Positions 25,103 through 33,400 of a stretch of DNA of 58,238 nt are shown in pieces. Location: positions 1 through 58,238 of the forward strand of contig MGCU01000019.1 in NCBI GenBank assembly GCA_001790525.1, in the 5' to 3' direction. Within the stretch, counting starts at the first letter, position 1, and each line of letters opens with the position of its first letter. Under the pieces are notes generated by a model. The model did not search any database. It worked only from the letters and a program-made list of their open reading frames with translations, and was not told the origin of the DNA. The position numbers and the translations under genes are program-made. Origin of the DNA: Candidatus Saccharibacteria bacterium RIFCSPHIGHO2_12_FULL_47_16b (GTDB lineage Bacteria > Patescibacteriota > Saccharimonadia > Saccharimonadales > UBA10212).

Positions 25103-26008
25103 CCGGCTAAAATAAAAACCTATCAACCCCATTCCCACTACCATCCTTACAGGCCAAGGGGTGTTTCCAAAAGAGCCTTTCATCAAGTTTATTGGCCGTA
25201 CCTGCCACTTATCCTAATAATCGGTCTATTTTTGGGTTTGGGTCTACGAAATTCAGCCTTGCCGCAAGCCGCAAGTCAGCCTTTGGCAACAACCTTGTCT
25301 TATGCAGACACCATGCAACCTAACAGACTGATAGCCCAAACCAACCTAGAACGTCAGCAAGCCCAACTGCCAACTTTGCGATTCAGCGCCAAGCTGGCTG
25401 CTGCCGCCCAAACCAAGGCTGATGATATGGTTAGCCGCAATTACTGGAGTCATGATACGCCTGATGGCAGCCCGCCGTGGCTATTTGTGGCCAGGCAGTC
25501 ATACGGCTACAACAAACTCGGAGAGAATTTGGCCGCCGGCTTTAACGACGAGACTTCAACTGTAGCTGGTTGGATGGCCAGCGTAGCTCATCGCGATAAC
25601 ATTCTCGATCCCGGCTTTAGTGAGGTTGGCTTTGGCGTCGCCGAGAGCCAAAATTATTCTTCCGCCGGCGGCGGTCCGATGACTGTCGTTGTAGCCTTTT
25701 ATGCCCAACCTAATCAATTAGCTGGGCCAAAAATCAGTTTAGTCAAAGGCGCTCAAGTTTCATCAGAAACAACTGCAGCTCAACTTGCCTTTGCCAACTT
25801 GCCGGTCGCTGGCGTAGCCACCAATCTAGCTGTGGCTAGCTTGCTGGCAGCTATTTTCTTCTGGTTATCTCGTCACGTTCGCTCTTTTAGACGAGCCGTC
25901 AAACAAGGCGAAAAATTCTTCTTCAGACATCCGCTTTTTGACCTAGGGCTTTTAGTAATTGCCGCTATCGGCTATCTTCTAACCCAAACCACCGGACTAA
26001 TACACTAA
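25100..26008 (+). CDS. Membrane-anchored CAP/SCP-domain protein
   Basis: A 302-residue protein with an N-terminal membrane segment (WPYLPLILIIGLFLGLGL), an extracytoplasmic CAP domain of the YkwD type (TNLERQQAQLPTLRFSAKLA; YWSHDTPDGSPPW; GENLAAGF) and two further C-terminal membrane segments. The ORF track starts at 25058, but that codon lies in the AT-rich repeat upstream of TATAAT; the ATG at 25100 is preferred. Bacterial CAP proteins are surface proteins of mostly unknown activity. Confidence 0.88.
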   Translation: MPAKIKTYQPHSHYHPYRPRGVSKRAFHQVYWPYLPLILIIGLFLGLGLRNSALPQAASQPLATTLSYADTMQPNRLIAQTNLERQQAQLPTLRFSAKLAAAAQTKADDMVSRNYWSHDTPDGSPPWLFVARQSYGYNKLGENLAAGFNDETSTVAGWMASVAHRDNILDPGFSEVGFGVAESQNYSSAGGGPMTVVVAFYAQPNQLAGPKISLVKGAQVSSETTAAQLAFANLPVAGVATNLAVASLLAAIFFWLSRHVRSFRRAVKQGEKFFFRHPLFDLGLLVIAAIGYLLTQTTGLIH

Positions 26009-26010
26009 GC

Positions 26011-26083
26011 AGCAGTTAGAAACTAGGAATTAGTAACTAGCTTTCCAACTTCAATTCTTGCCATTTGCTACTTTCTAGCTGCT
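26011..26083. terminator. Imperfect inverted repeat between CAP gene and dnaE
   Basis: AGCAGTTAGAAACTAG (26011-26026) pairs with CTACTTTCTAGCTGCT (26068-26083) at 14 of 16 positions, between two convergent genes. It belongs to the quasi-palindromic low-complexity family and probably acts as a bidirectional terminator. Confidence 0.55.
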
Positions 26084-26088
26084 AATTA

Positions 26089-29000
26089 CTATTTTACGAT
26101 AACGTTGGTGGAACCAAAGATGGCAGCCAGGTCCCTTAAGGACTGCTCATTAACCTCAACAGCTTGGGGCAATTTGATGGCCTGCTTTTTTTCGCTCGGA
26201 CCGGTAACAATAATCACCTCGGTATCACCGCTGTGAACATCGAGTTTGGCTTTTAGGGCGGACAGGCGACCGTGGTCTTCGCTGTCTAACACCCGAATAT
26301 ACAGCTTTGCCTTGGGCTGATTGGCTACAGGCGTTGGCTTAGCCGAATTCTTTTTCTTAGCGGATGGCTTGGAGTCTTTGGCCTCATCGGCCGAGACTTC
26401 CTTGATTTCCTCGACGATAATTTTTAGCTCGCCCGCCCCCATTCTGGAGCTGTTATCAATTCGGCCTTTGACTAAAACAACTTGATCGAATTTAAGTTCG
26501 GTTGGCAGTTGTTTCAGGATCTTTGGGAAAACTATCAGCTCAATTTCGCCGGAAATATCAGCTATTCTAACAAAGGCCATCTTAGCACCGGAGCGAGTAA
26601 CAATCTCGCGCAGGCCATTAACAATGCCACCAACCGTAATCGACGAACCGTCTAAATTTGGCTCCAGCTCGGCAATGGCGATTGTATTACCTAAAAGAAA
26701 CTTCTCGTAATCTTTGAGCGGGTGGCTACTTAGATAAATTCCTAGCAGTTCCCTTTCCCAGTTAAGCTGATCGCGCGGCTTAAGTTGAGGCACGTCGGTT
26801 TGCAGGCTAAAGCTCGGCATTAGTGATTCAATCTGACCATTATCAAATAGATCGACTTGGCCGCTGGCCGCCGCCCGATGCAAACGCGCCGACAAAGCTA
26901 AAATATTATCAAGGTTATAGATTAGCTGGCTGCGATCGGCCAAGCTATCCAGCGCGCCGGCTTTGATTAAACTATCTAAGCCTTTGCGATTAACAATGTG
27001 CGGATCAACGCTTCTGCAAAAATCTTCAATTGAGCTAAAGCGGCCACCTAAACTTTGGCGGGCTCGCAGGATTTCCTCGACTGTCCCGTGACCAACATTC
27101 TTGATAGCGTCCAAACCGAAGCGGATTTGGTCTTTACCGGGAACGACCGCAAATTCATGAAAGGATTCATTTACGTCTGGTTGAAGTACTTCAATGCCGC
27201 GGTTGCGACACTCGGTAATTTCAATTGCCAGTCGATCAATATCATCGTAATCACTGGTCATTAAAGCCGCCATAAAGGCTGCCGGCCAGTTGGCCTTAAG
27301 ATAAGCCGTCTGATAGGCGATTAGGCCGTAGCAGGCGGAGTGCACTTTATTAAAACAATAGGCCGCAAAGTCCTCTAATTGTTTCCAGAATTTTTCCATT
27401 AACCGGCGGCTGACGCCTGATTTTTTAATAGCCCCTTCAATGAAATCAGCTTTTAGCTTAGCCATTACCTCTGGGTCTTTTTTGCCGATGGCTTTTCGTA
27501 AAGTGTCAGCTTGACCGCCGCTAAAGCCGCATAGTTCTTTTGATATCTGCATGACTTGTTCCTGATAGACGATTACGCCGTAAGTGTTTTCCAAAGCTTG
27601 TTTCATGAGAGGATGTAGATACTTGGCTTGGCGGTGACCGTGTTTGCGGGCAATAAAATCTTCAATCCACTGCATCGGACCCGGCCGATAAAGCGCCACC
27701 ATAGCGATAATATCCTCAAAAACAGTCGGCTTAAGCTGTTTTAAGTAGCGGCGCATGCCGTCCGATTCCAACTGAAAAACGCCAGTTGTCTCGCCGGCCT
27801 TGAGTAGCTCGAAAGTTTTTTTATCATTTAGCGGGATCTGGCTAATGTCAACCTCTTGGCCATAGACCTTTTTAACAATCCGCAGCGTATTTTTAATGAT
27901 GGTCAGGTTAGATAATCCCAAAAAATCAATTTTAAGTAAGCCTAGGTCTTCAACCGGATACATTGAATACTGGGTAGCAATAACGCCCTTTTGGGCCATT
28001 TCCAAGGGCACGAACTTGACAATCTCGTCAGGCGCAATAACTACGCCGGCGGCGTGAACGCCGTGAGAACGGATGGTGCCTTCTAGCTTCATAGCTAAAT
28101 CGAAAACCCGAACGGCTTGCGGGTTGGAGCTATATTCGGCCATCAGTTCCGGTACCTGCTCGAGGTGCTGGCTTAGCGGCGTGTGCCGGCCTTGAACTGG
28201 TGGTGGTATCATTTTGGCCAACCTATCGGCTTCAGCATAAGCAACTTGCAGGACCCGGGCGACATCACGAACCGAGTTACGAGCTGCCATCCGGCCAAAG
28301 GTAACAATATTAGCCACTCGGTCGCGGCCGAACTTGTCAATACAGTAATTAATCACTTCGTCACGGCGGTTATCCTGAATGTCAATGTCCATATCCGGCA
28401 TGCTAATGCGGTCTGGGTTTAAGAAGCGCTCGAACAACAAATCATACTCCAGCGGATCAATTTCGGTGATGCGCAGGCCGTAGGCCATAATTGAGCTAGC
28501 CGCACTGCCCCGGCCGGGACCAAAGACAATATCTCGGTCTTTGCCCCAGTTAATAAAATCAGCCACGATTAAAAAGTAGCCATTAAAGCCCATTTTATTA
28601 ACCACGCCAAGTTCAAACTCGGCTCGTTTGATAACTTCAGGTTTGAGTAATTTTTTGGTTTTGGCAACCGTTAATTTGGCGGCTTTGTCACGAGCCACAC
28701 CACCATAGCGCCAAGCCAAGCCTTGCCAAACCTGCTTTTCCAAAAGCGTTTTTTCGGTCTCGCCTTTGGGTGTCAGGAATTTGGGTATCAAAATTTCACC
28801 AAGTTTAATTTCGACGTTGCATCTTTCTGCTATAGCTTTAGTGTTAGCTATCAGTTCTGGGTGTGTAGTCTGCCAGCGTTCAATAATATCTTTTGGATCA
28901 GTTACAAACAGCTCAAAATCGGCTAGTGAAAACCGCTCTTTATCATCTAGGTAGGCGCCAGTTTGAATGCAAAGTAGAACCTCGTGGGCTTCCTGGTCTT

Positions 29001-29679
29001 CGGTTTTCAAATAATGAGCGTCGCAAGTTACGACAGCTTCAATCTTCAGCTCTTTGGCTAACTTAAGCAACAAGTCATTGACCTTTTGTTGCTCGGCCCA
29101 GGCCGATGGATGACTGCTGTGGCCATGATCCAAAATTTCAATATAGTAACGATCGCCAAAAATTTTTTTGTACCATCTAGCAATGGCTTTAGCCTGGTCA
29201 TATTGACCTTGGCGCAGGGCATCGGAAACTTCGCTACCCATGCAGCCAGATAAGACGATTATGCCGCTGCTATACTTGGCAATCATTTTACGGTCAATCC
29301 GCGGTCGATAATAATAACCTTCTAAATTGGCAATTGAGGAAAGCTGCATTAGATTTTGGTAGCCATCCTCGTTTTCGGCCAACATCGTCAAATGGTAGTA
29401 TTGCCGATCGCGAGTTGGGTCTTTATCTTTGTAGCTACGCGGAGCAATATAGGCCTCCATGCCGATGATTGACTTTAGACCTCTATTTTTGGCCTGTTTA
29501 TAAAATTCAATCGCGCCAGATAACGTGCCATGGTCAGTTATAGCTACCGCTTCCATACCAAGTTCCGCAACTCGGTTAACTAAAGCCGGCACTTTGGTTA
29601 AGCCATCAAGTAGTGAGTACTGCGTGTGGGTATGCAGATGAACAAAATCACTCGGACTAAAAGCCGAACTAACCCTCAT
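26089..29679 (-). CDS. dnaE: DNA polymerase III alpha subunit
   Basis: The replicative polymerase catalytic subunit, 1196 residues, DnaE type. It has an N-terminal PHP domain (FVHLHTHTQYSLLDGLTK), the C-family palm with catalytic aspartates in MPDMDIDIQD near 428, fingers, tandem helix-hairpin-helix (GLDAIKNVGHGTVEEI), an OB fold (VGGIVNGLREIVTRSG) and a C-terminal domain after a Lys/Ser-rich linker (KDSKPSAKKKNSAK). TATAAT lies 11 nt before the ATG. Confidence 0.97.
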   Translation of the reverse strand: MRVSSAFSPSDFVHLHTHTQYSLLDGLTKVPALVNRVAELGMEAVAITDHGTLSGAIEFYKQAKNRGLKSIIGMEAYIAPRSYKDKDPTRDRQYYHLTMLAENEDGYQNLMQLSSIANLEGYYYRPRIDRKMIAKYSSGIIVLSGCMGSEVSDALRQGQYDQAKAIARWYKKIFGDRYYIEILDHGHSSHPSAWAEQQKVNDLLLKLAKELKIEAVVTCDAHYLKTEDQEAHEVLLCIQTGAYLDDKERFSLADFELFVTDPKDIIERWQTTHPELIANTKAIAERCNVEIKLGEILIPKFLTPKGETEKTLLEKQVWQGLAWRYGGVARDKAAKLTVAKTKKLLKPEVIKRAEFELGVVNKMGFNGYFLIVADFINWGKDRDIVFGPGRGSAASSIMAYGLRITEIDPLEYDLLFERFLNPDRISMPDMDIDIQDNRRDEVINYCIDKFGRDRVANIVTFGRMAARNSVRDVARVLQVAYAEADRLAKMIPPPVQGRHTPLSQHLEQVPELMAEYSSNPQAVRVFDLAMKLEGTIRSHGVHAAGVVIAPDEIVKFVPLEMAQKGVIATQYSMYPVEDLGLLKIDFLGLSNLTIIKNTLRIVKKVYGQEVDISQIPLNDKKTFELLKAGETTGVFQLESDGMRRYLKQLKPTVFEDIIAMVALYRPGPMQWIEDFIARKHGHRQAKYLHPLMKQALENTYGVIVYQEQVMQISKELCGFSGGQADTLRKAIGKKDPEVMAKLKADFIEGAIKKSGVSRRLMEKFWKQLEDFAAYCFNKVHSACYGLIAYQTAYLKANWPAAFMAALMTSDYDDIDRLAIEITECRNRGIEVLQPDVNESFHEFAVVPGKDQIRFGLDAIKNVGHGTVEEILRARQSLGGRFSSIEDFCRSVDPHIVNRKGLDSLIKAGALDSLADRSQLIYNLDNILALSARLHRAAASGQVDLFDNGQIESLMPSFSLQTDVPQLKPRDQLNWERELLGIYLSSHPLKDYEKFLLGNTIAIAELEPNLDGSSITVGGIVNGLREIVTRSGAKMAFVRIADISGEIELIVFPKILKQLPTELKFDQVVLVKGRIDNSSRMGAGELKIIVEEIKEVSADEAKDSKPSAKKKNSAKPTPVANQPKAKLYIRVLDSEDHGRLSALKAKLDVHSGDTEVIIVTGPSEKKQAIKLPQAVEVNEQSLRDLAAIFGSTNVIVK

Positions 29680-29718
29680 ATCGTCCTAATATTATACCTT
29701 AATTACAGAGGTCCACGG

Positions 29719-29801
29719 ATTAAAGTTTACAATTTACGATTTACCGTTTACCGTGTGTTTACCGTTAACAATTTACATTGAAAACTGAAAACAGAAAACG
29801 G
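29719..29801. repeat. Low-complexity repeat between dnaE and the YtxH gene
   Basis: Iterated TTTACCGTTTACCGT words are followed by GAAAACTGAAAACAGAAAAC. These are two different unit types side by side, upstream of dnaE and downstream of ytxH. Confidence 0.65.
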
Positions 29802-29804
29802 ATC

Positions 29805-30203
29805 TTATTTTTTGAGATATTTAGCTAAATTCTTACGGGCTAACTTGACTTGTTTAATAGCCGAGTTCAGCTGTCGATCTTCGGAACTGCCGCTCTTGAA
29901 GGCCTTAAAGACATGCACAGCTTTATTGCGGGCATCTTTAGCTCTAATCACCGCCTCATTGAATTCGCTGCGAGCTTGGGCGCTTAAAGCTAAAGATTTG
30001 TCTTTGGCGGCTTTTATCATGTCGGACAGTTCATCAGTAGCTTTCTTTAAATCAGCCGCCGTCTGCTCTTTTAACTCATCGGTCTTTTCGGCTAGCTCTT
30101 TACGAGTTTCTTTGCCGCTTTTAGGAGCCGTTAAAATACCGGTGATGAAGCCAGCAGCGCCGGCCAACATTGCTCCTAGCGCAAATTTTCGACTATTTTT
30201 CAT
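29805..30203 (-). CDS. YtxH-domain protein
   Basis: A 132-residue protein with a short N-terminal hydrophobic glycine/alanine segment (FALGAMLAGAAGFITGILTAPKSGKETR), the YtxH hallmark, and a long amphipathic Lys/Glu/Ala helix to the C-terminus. YtxH proteins are membrane-tethered and linked to general stress in Bacillus; their function is unclear. It overlaps the upstream small membrane gene by 11 nt, so the two form an operon. Confidence 0.85.
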   Translation of the reverse strand: MKNSRKFALGAMLAGAAGFITGILTAPKSGKETRKELAEKTDELKEQTAADLKKATDELSDMIKAAKDKSLALSAQARSEFNEAVIRAKDARNKAVHVFKAFKSGSSEDRQLNSAIKQVKLARKNLAKYLKK

Positions 30204-30435
30204 TCTTGACCTTCCCCTTCCTTTTCCTATTTACAATAGCAGATATTAGCCGAATAAAAGGCATGACCGCCGCGCCCTTTCTAACAGCCGAGGCGGCCGA
30301 TTCCATGCTGTCGGCAACTTGTTCGGCTCGGCGCATCAGGCGGATTATGTAAATCAAAGCGATAGTAAAGACAATTAAAAATACCGCCAAAACCGAACTA
30401 ACTATAATTAACAAAACTTCAGCCGCTGTGTCCAT
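30193..30435 (-). CDS. Small single-pass membrane protein, 80 aa
   Basis: One strong membrane segment (VLLIIVSSVLAVFLIVFTIALIYII) and a basic cytoplasmic helix ending NRKRKGKVKNEK. It resembles the DUF948-type partner that often precedes YtxH proteins, though the family is not certain. It overlaps the YtxH gene by 11 nt. TATAGT lies 9 nt before the ATG. Confidence 0.75.
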   Translation of the reverse strand: MDTAAEVLLIIVSSVLAVFLIVFTIALIYIIRLMRRAEQVADSMESAASAVRKGAAVMPFIRLISAIVNRKRKGKVKNEK

Positions 30436-30477
30436 ACTATGATTACTATACCATATATACAGGAGTTACGCACTTGA

Positions 30478-30570
30478 GTGCTGGGTGCGATTTCTTGCCG
30501 AGGAGTGGAAGGAGGCGTACAGGAAGGTACGTTGAGTGAGCACCGTAGGCAAAAATCGTGCTCCAGTGCC
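30478..30570. repeat. Dispersed structured hairpin element, copy A
   Basis: Outer arms GTGCGATTTCTTGCC (30485-30499) and GGCAAAAATCGTGC (30548-30561) pair and can extend further outward. The core reads GGAGGCGTACAGGAAGGTAC followed by GTTGAGTGAG, with GCGTAC/GTACGT as the apical stem. It is very close to copy B at 53021 and related to C and D. Confidence 0.75.
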
Positions 30571-30574
30571 AAGA

Positions 30575-30615
30575 GCGCCAGTCCAAGCCGAGCTTGGCTT
30601 GGCTGAAACTGGCGC
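30575..30615 (-). terminator. Long hairpin downstream of galU
   Basis: GCGCCAGT pairs with ACTGGCGC, and inside CCAAGCC pairs with GGCTTGG. No T-run follows, so termination is uncertain. It could stabilise the galU 3' end. Confidence 0.45.
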
Positions 30616-30630
30616 GGTGCGTGGGTCCTG

Positions 30631-31518
30631 TTAGAGTTGTAGGCTTCGCAAATATCTGGCAAAGTCGTCTTTAACTTCCGGATGATCAAGCGCAAAATCA
30701 ACTACCGTCTTTAAGTATTCCAATTTGTTGCCGGTGTCGTAGTACTTACCGTTGGCGATTTCTAAGGCGTAAAAGTTATGGCCGTCTTTAATCATGTTTT
30801 GCATTGAGACTTGCTGGATAAACTCTTGGTCTTTGGGCCAGCTTGCCAATTGTTTTTGCAGGTATGTAATTATAGTCGGTTCCAAAATGTAACCGCTGAC
30901 GGTGGCGAAATCCGAAGGCGCGGCTGCTTTGCCCGGTTTTTCAACAATTGAATCGACCTTTATGAGTCGCTCGTTAATTGCCTTTCCGCCAACAAAGCCA
31001 TAACGCTTGTAATCGTCGTCGGCTTTGGCCCGCACACAGCCCAGAACGCTGCCGCCATATTGTTCATAGACCTCTAAAAGCTGCTTAAAGCGGCTGGGCT
31101 CGGCTTTAACAAAATCGTCAGCAAAGGCATAAATAAACGGCTCGTTATTAATTAGATCGCCGGCATTTAATAGCGGCGTGCCATTACCTTGCGGGCCTTT
31201 TTGACGAACGTAAATAAAGTTAGCTAAGTTGGCTATTTTTTCGACATCTTCAATTTGGGCGTCTTTACCGCCAAACTTCAGATTGTTAATCAAATCGTGG
31301 CTGGGCCGATCGAAATGATCCTCGATTGACCGCTTGCCATAACCGGTAACTATAATAATATCTTCGATACCTGCATCGACTAGCTCTTCAACTACAATCT
31401 GAATGATTGGTTTATCGACGATTGGCAGCATTTCTTTGGGCATAGCCTTGGTTTGGGGTAAAAAACGGGTGCCAAAGCCGGCCGCCGCAATCACCGCTTT
31501 TCGAATCTTTTGAGCCAT
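30631..31518 (-). CDS. galU: UTP-glucose-1-phosphate uridylyltransferase
   Basis: The enzyme makes UDP-glucose from UTP and glucose-1-phosphate for surface glycans. The 295-residue protein has the nucleotidyltransferase signature AAGFGTRFLPQTKAMPKEML at the N-terminus, FAYAFADD-type (FIYAFADD) metal site, and VEKPGKAAAPSD sugar loop. It starts 9 nt after gatB stops, with a TAAAAT box overlapping the gatB stop codon 6 nt before the ATG, so it may have its own promoter. Confidence 0.95.
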   Translation of the reverse strand: MAQKIRKAVIAAAGFGTRFLPQTKAMPKEMLPIVDKPIIQIVVEELVDAGIEDIIIVTGYGKRSIEDHFDRPSHDLINNLKFGGKDAQIEDVEKIANLANFIYVRQKGPQGNGTPLLNAGDLINNEPFIYAFADDFVKAEPSRFKQLLEVYEQYGGSVLGCVRAKADDDYKRYGFVGGKAINERLIKVDSIVEKPGKAAAPSDFATVSGYILEPTIITYLQKQLASWPKDQEFIQQVSMQNMIKDGHNFYALEIANGKYYDTGNKLEYLKTVVDFALDHPEVKDDFARYLRSLQL

Positions 31519-31527
31519 GGCTATATT

Positions 31528-32970
31528 TTACTCCACAAGATCCAGTTGTTTTTTAATCAATTCTTGGGCAACTTTGGGATTGGCTTGGCCTTGGCTTTTG
31601 GTCATCACCTGTCCAACCAAAAAGCCAATCGCCTTCATTTCGCCTTGTTTGATATCTTCGGCGACTTTGGGATTTTCGGTAATAACCTCCTCGACGATTT
31701 TTTCAATCGCGGCTGTATCAGTGACTTGTAGTAAATTAAGTCTTTTGGCGATGGTCATAGGATCTTCAGGCGAACTAAGCAGTTCATCAAAAACTGCTTT
31801 GGCGGCCGTAGAACTAAGCTCGCCGCCGTCAACCATTTTAGATAAGCTAATCAATCGAGCAGAATCAATCTCCGGCTCGACAATACCAACTTTTTCAGTC
31901 TCGGCCGGCTGGGCATGAATTAACCAAAAGGCCACCCGCCGGGCATCGGCTGGCGAGCCAGCGGCCAGAACATCCAGAATTGGTTTGACAATTGACTGTC
32001 TATCCAGAATGTCTTCGGTCACTTTTTTATCGATGCCCAACTTATCTAACTGCCGGCGAAGTTGTGGCGGCAGTTTTGGCAGCTCGGCCTTAACATCCTC
32101 AATAAACTTATCGGTCAGTTCGAGGGGCGGGATGTCCGGCTCGGGCATATAGCGATAATCTTCGGCTTCTTCTTTGCCGCGCTGGGCGACACTTTTTTGC
32201 TTGGCTTCATCCCAGCCGCGGGTTTCTTGGATAACTTTTTGGCCTTTTTCCAGTAACTCGATCTGTCTTTTGATTTCATAAGCCACGGCTGCCTCGACAC
32301 TACGGAAGCTATTTAAGTTTTTTATTTCGCTTCTAGTACCTAGCTTATCGCCGGCTCTGGCCACACTAACATTTATGTCAAAGCGCATGTGTCCGTGGTA
32401 TAGATCGCCGTCGGTTACATCAGCATACTTCATTAGCAGCCAAAGTTCACGCACGTACGCCTTGGCTTCGGCGGCACTATTAATTTCCGGTCGGCTAACA
32501 ATTTCGAGTAAGGGCGTACCAGCTCGATTGAGATCAATCAGTGTGTAGTCAGCACCAGCCGGATGAATATTTTTACCAGCATCTTCTTCCAGGTTGGCCC
32601 GCTCAATCTTAATTTTTTTGGTTCGGCCACCTGCCTCAATCTCGAGGAAACCGCCCTTAATAATTGGCGCTTGATACTGGGTTATTTGATAACCTTTGGG
32701 TAAATCCGGATAAAAATAGTGTTTTCTTTCAAACCAGCTAAATTTCTGTGGGTCTGTATTAAGGGCTAAGGCTGCACGCGCACAAAGCTCAATGGCTGCT
32801 TGATTAAGCACCGGCAAAGCCCCGGGCAAGCCAACATCAATATGACTTATGAGAGTATTTGGCGGCGCCTGCCGCGCATCATTTCCCACTGCTGAAAACA
32901 ACTTAGTTTTGGTCTTAAGCTGCACATGAGTTTCGATCCCAATCGTTGGCACGTATTGGCTGTTGGTCAT
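31528..32970 (-). CDS. gatB: Asp/Glu-tRNA amidotransferase subunit B
   Basis: GatB carries the kinase/transamidase step that converts Glu-tRNA-Gln or Asp-tRNA-Asn to the amide form. The 480-residue protein has GIETHVQLKTKTKLFS, the FYPDLPKGYQITQYQ motif, the DYTLIDLNRAGTPLLEIVS motif, and the C-terminal helical tail (PKVAEDIKQGEMKAIGFLVG). GGAGG lies a few nt before the ATG. It is the last gat gene of the operon gatC-gatA-HEPN-gatB. Confidence 0.97.
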   Translation of the reverse strand: MTNSQYVPTIGIETHVQLKTKTKLFSAVGNDARQAPPNTLISHIDVGLPGALPVLNQAAIELCARAALALNTDPQKFSWFERKHYFYPDLPKGYQITQYQAPIIKGGFLEIEAGGRTKKIKIERANLEEDAGKNIHPAGADYTLIDLNRAGTPLLEIVSRPEINSAAEAKAYVRELWLLMKYADVTDGDLYHGHMRFDINVSVARAGDKLGTRSEIKNLNSFRSVEAAVAYEIKRQIELLEKGQKVIQETRGWDEAKQKSVAQRGKEEAEDYRYMPEPDIPPLELTDKFIEDVKAELPKLPPQLRRQLDKLGIDKKVTEDILDRQSIVKPILDVLAAGSPADARRVAFWLIHAQPAETEKVGIVEPEIDSARLISLSKMVDGGELSSTAAKAVFDELLSSPEDPMTIAKRLNLLQVTDTAAIEKIVEEVITENPKVAEDIKQGEMKAIGFLVGQVMTKSQGQANPKVAQELIKKQLDLVE

Positions 32971-32984
32971 GCTGGCCTCCAGCT

Positions 32985-33052
32985 ATGAAGAATGAGTAAT
33001 GAATTATGAATTATGAAATTCTTAATTCGTAATTCTTGATTCTTAATTCTGT
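32985..33052. repeat. Quasi-palindromic GAATTATG/CGTAATTC repeat
   Basis: GAATTATGAATTATGAA pairs with TTCTTAATTCGTAATTC at 15 of 17 positions. It lies between the HEPN-like gene and gatB inside the operon and would form a long hairpin in the mRNA. Confidence 0.7.
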
Positions 33053-33055
33053 TGC

Positions 33056-33400
33056 TCATAAAGCTCCCAAATCCGTTAAGGCCTGCTTAAAACCAATTAG
33101 TGCTTTCTTAGCCTCTTCTTTCTTTAATCGAATATGCGGCTCATGAACTAAACGATTGCTTAACTTATGGGCATACCAAACCGCATCATTATCACTTAAG
33201 GCCTTTTGAGCGGAAACTAGTCTTTCACCTGCTGTTTTGCCTTTAAAGCGTTTTTTGATTAGCGCTTCGTCAAGTAATCTATCGGCGTCGATGATAGCCA
33301 GCATCATGCCCTCATAGGTCTTAACTCTAGCCAGTAGCTCCAGCCATTTAGCCTGAAAGTATTTTTTATTGACTCGACCACGTAAGCTAAGTAGCTTCAT
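33056..33400 (-). CDS. HEPN-like small protein inside the gat operon
   Basis: A 114-residue all-helical protein. WYAHKLSNRLVHEPH contains Arg-x5-His, the motif of HEPN domains, many of which are RNases or RNA-binding toxins. It starts in a 4-nt ATGA overlap with the gatA stop and precedes gatB, so it is translated with the amidotransferase. A link to tRNA is suggested only by context. It could equally be a non-catalytic helical bundle. Confidence 0.7.
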   Translation of the reverse strand: MKLLSLRGRVNKKYFQAKWLELLARVKTYEGMMLAIIDADRLLDEALIKKRFKGKTAGERLVSAQKALSDNDAVWYAHKLSNRLVHEPHIRLKKEEAKKALIGFKQALTDLGAL

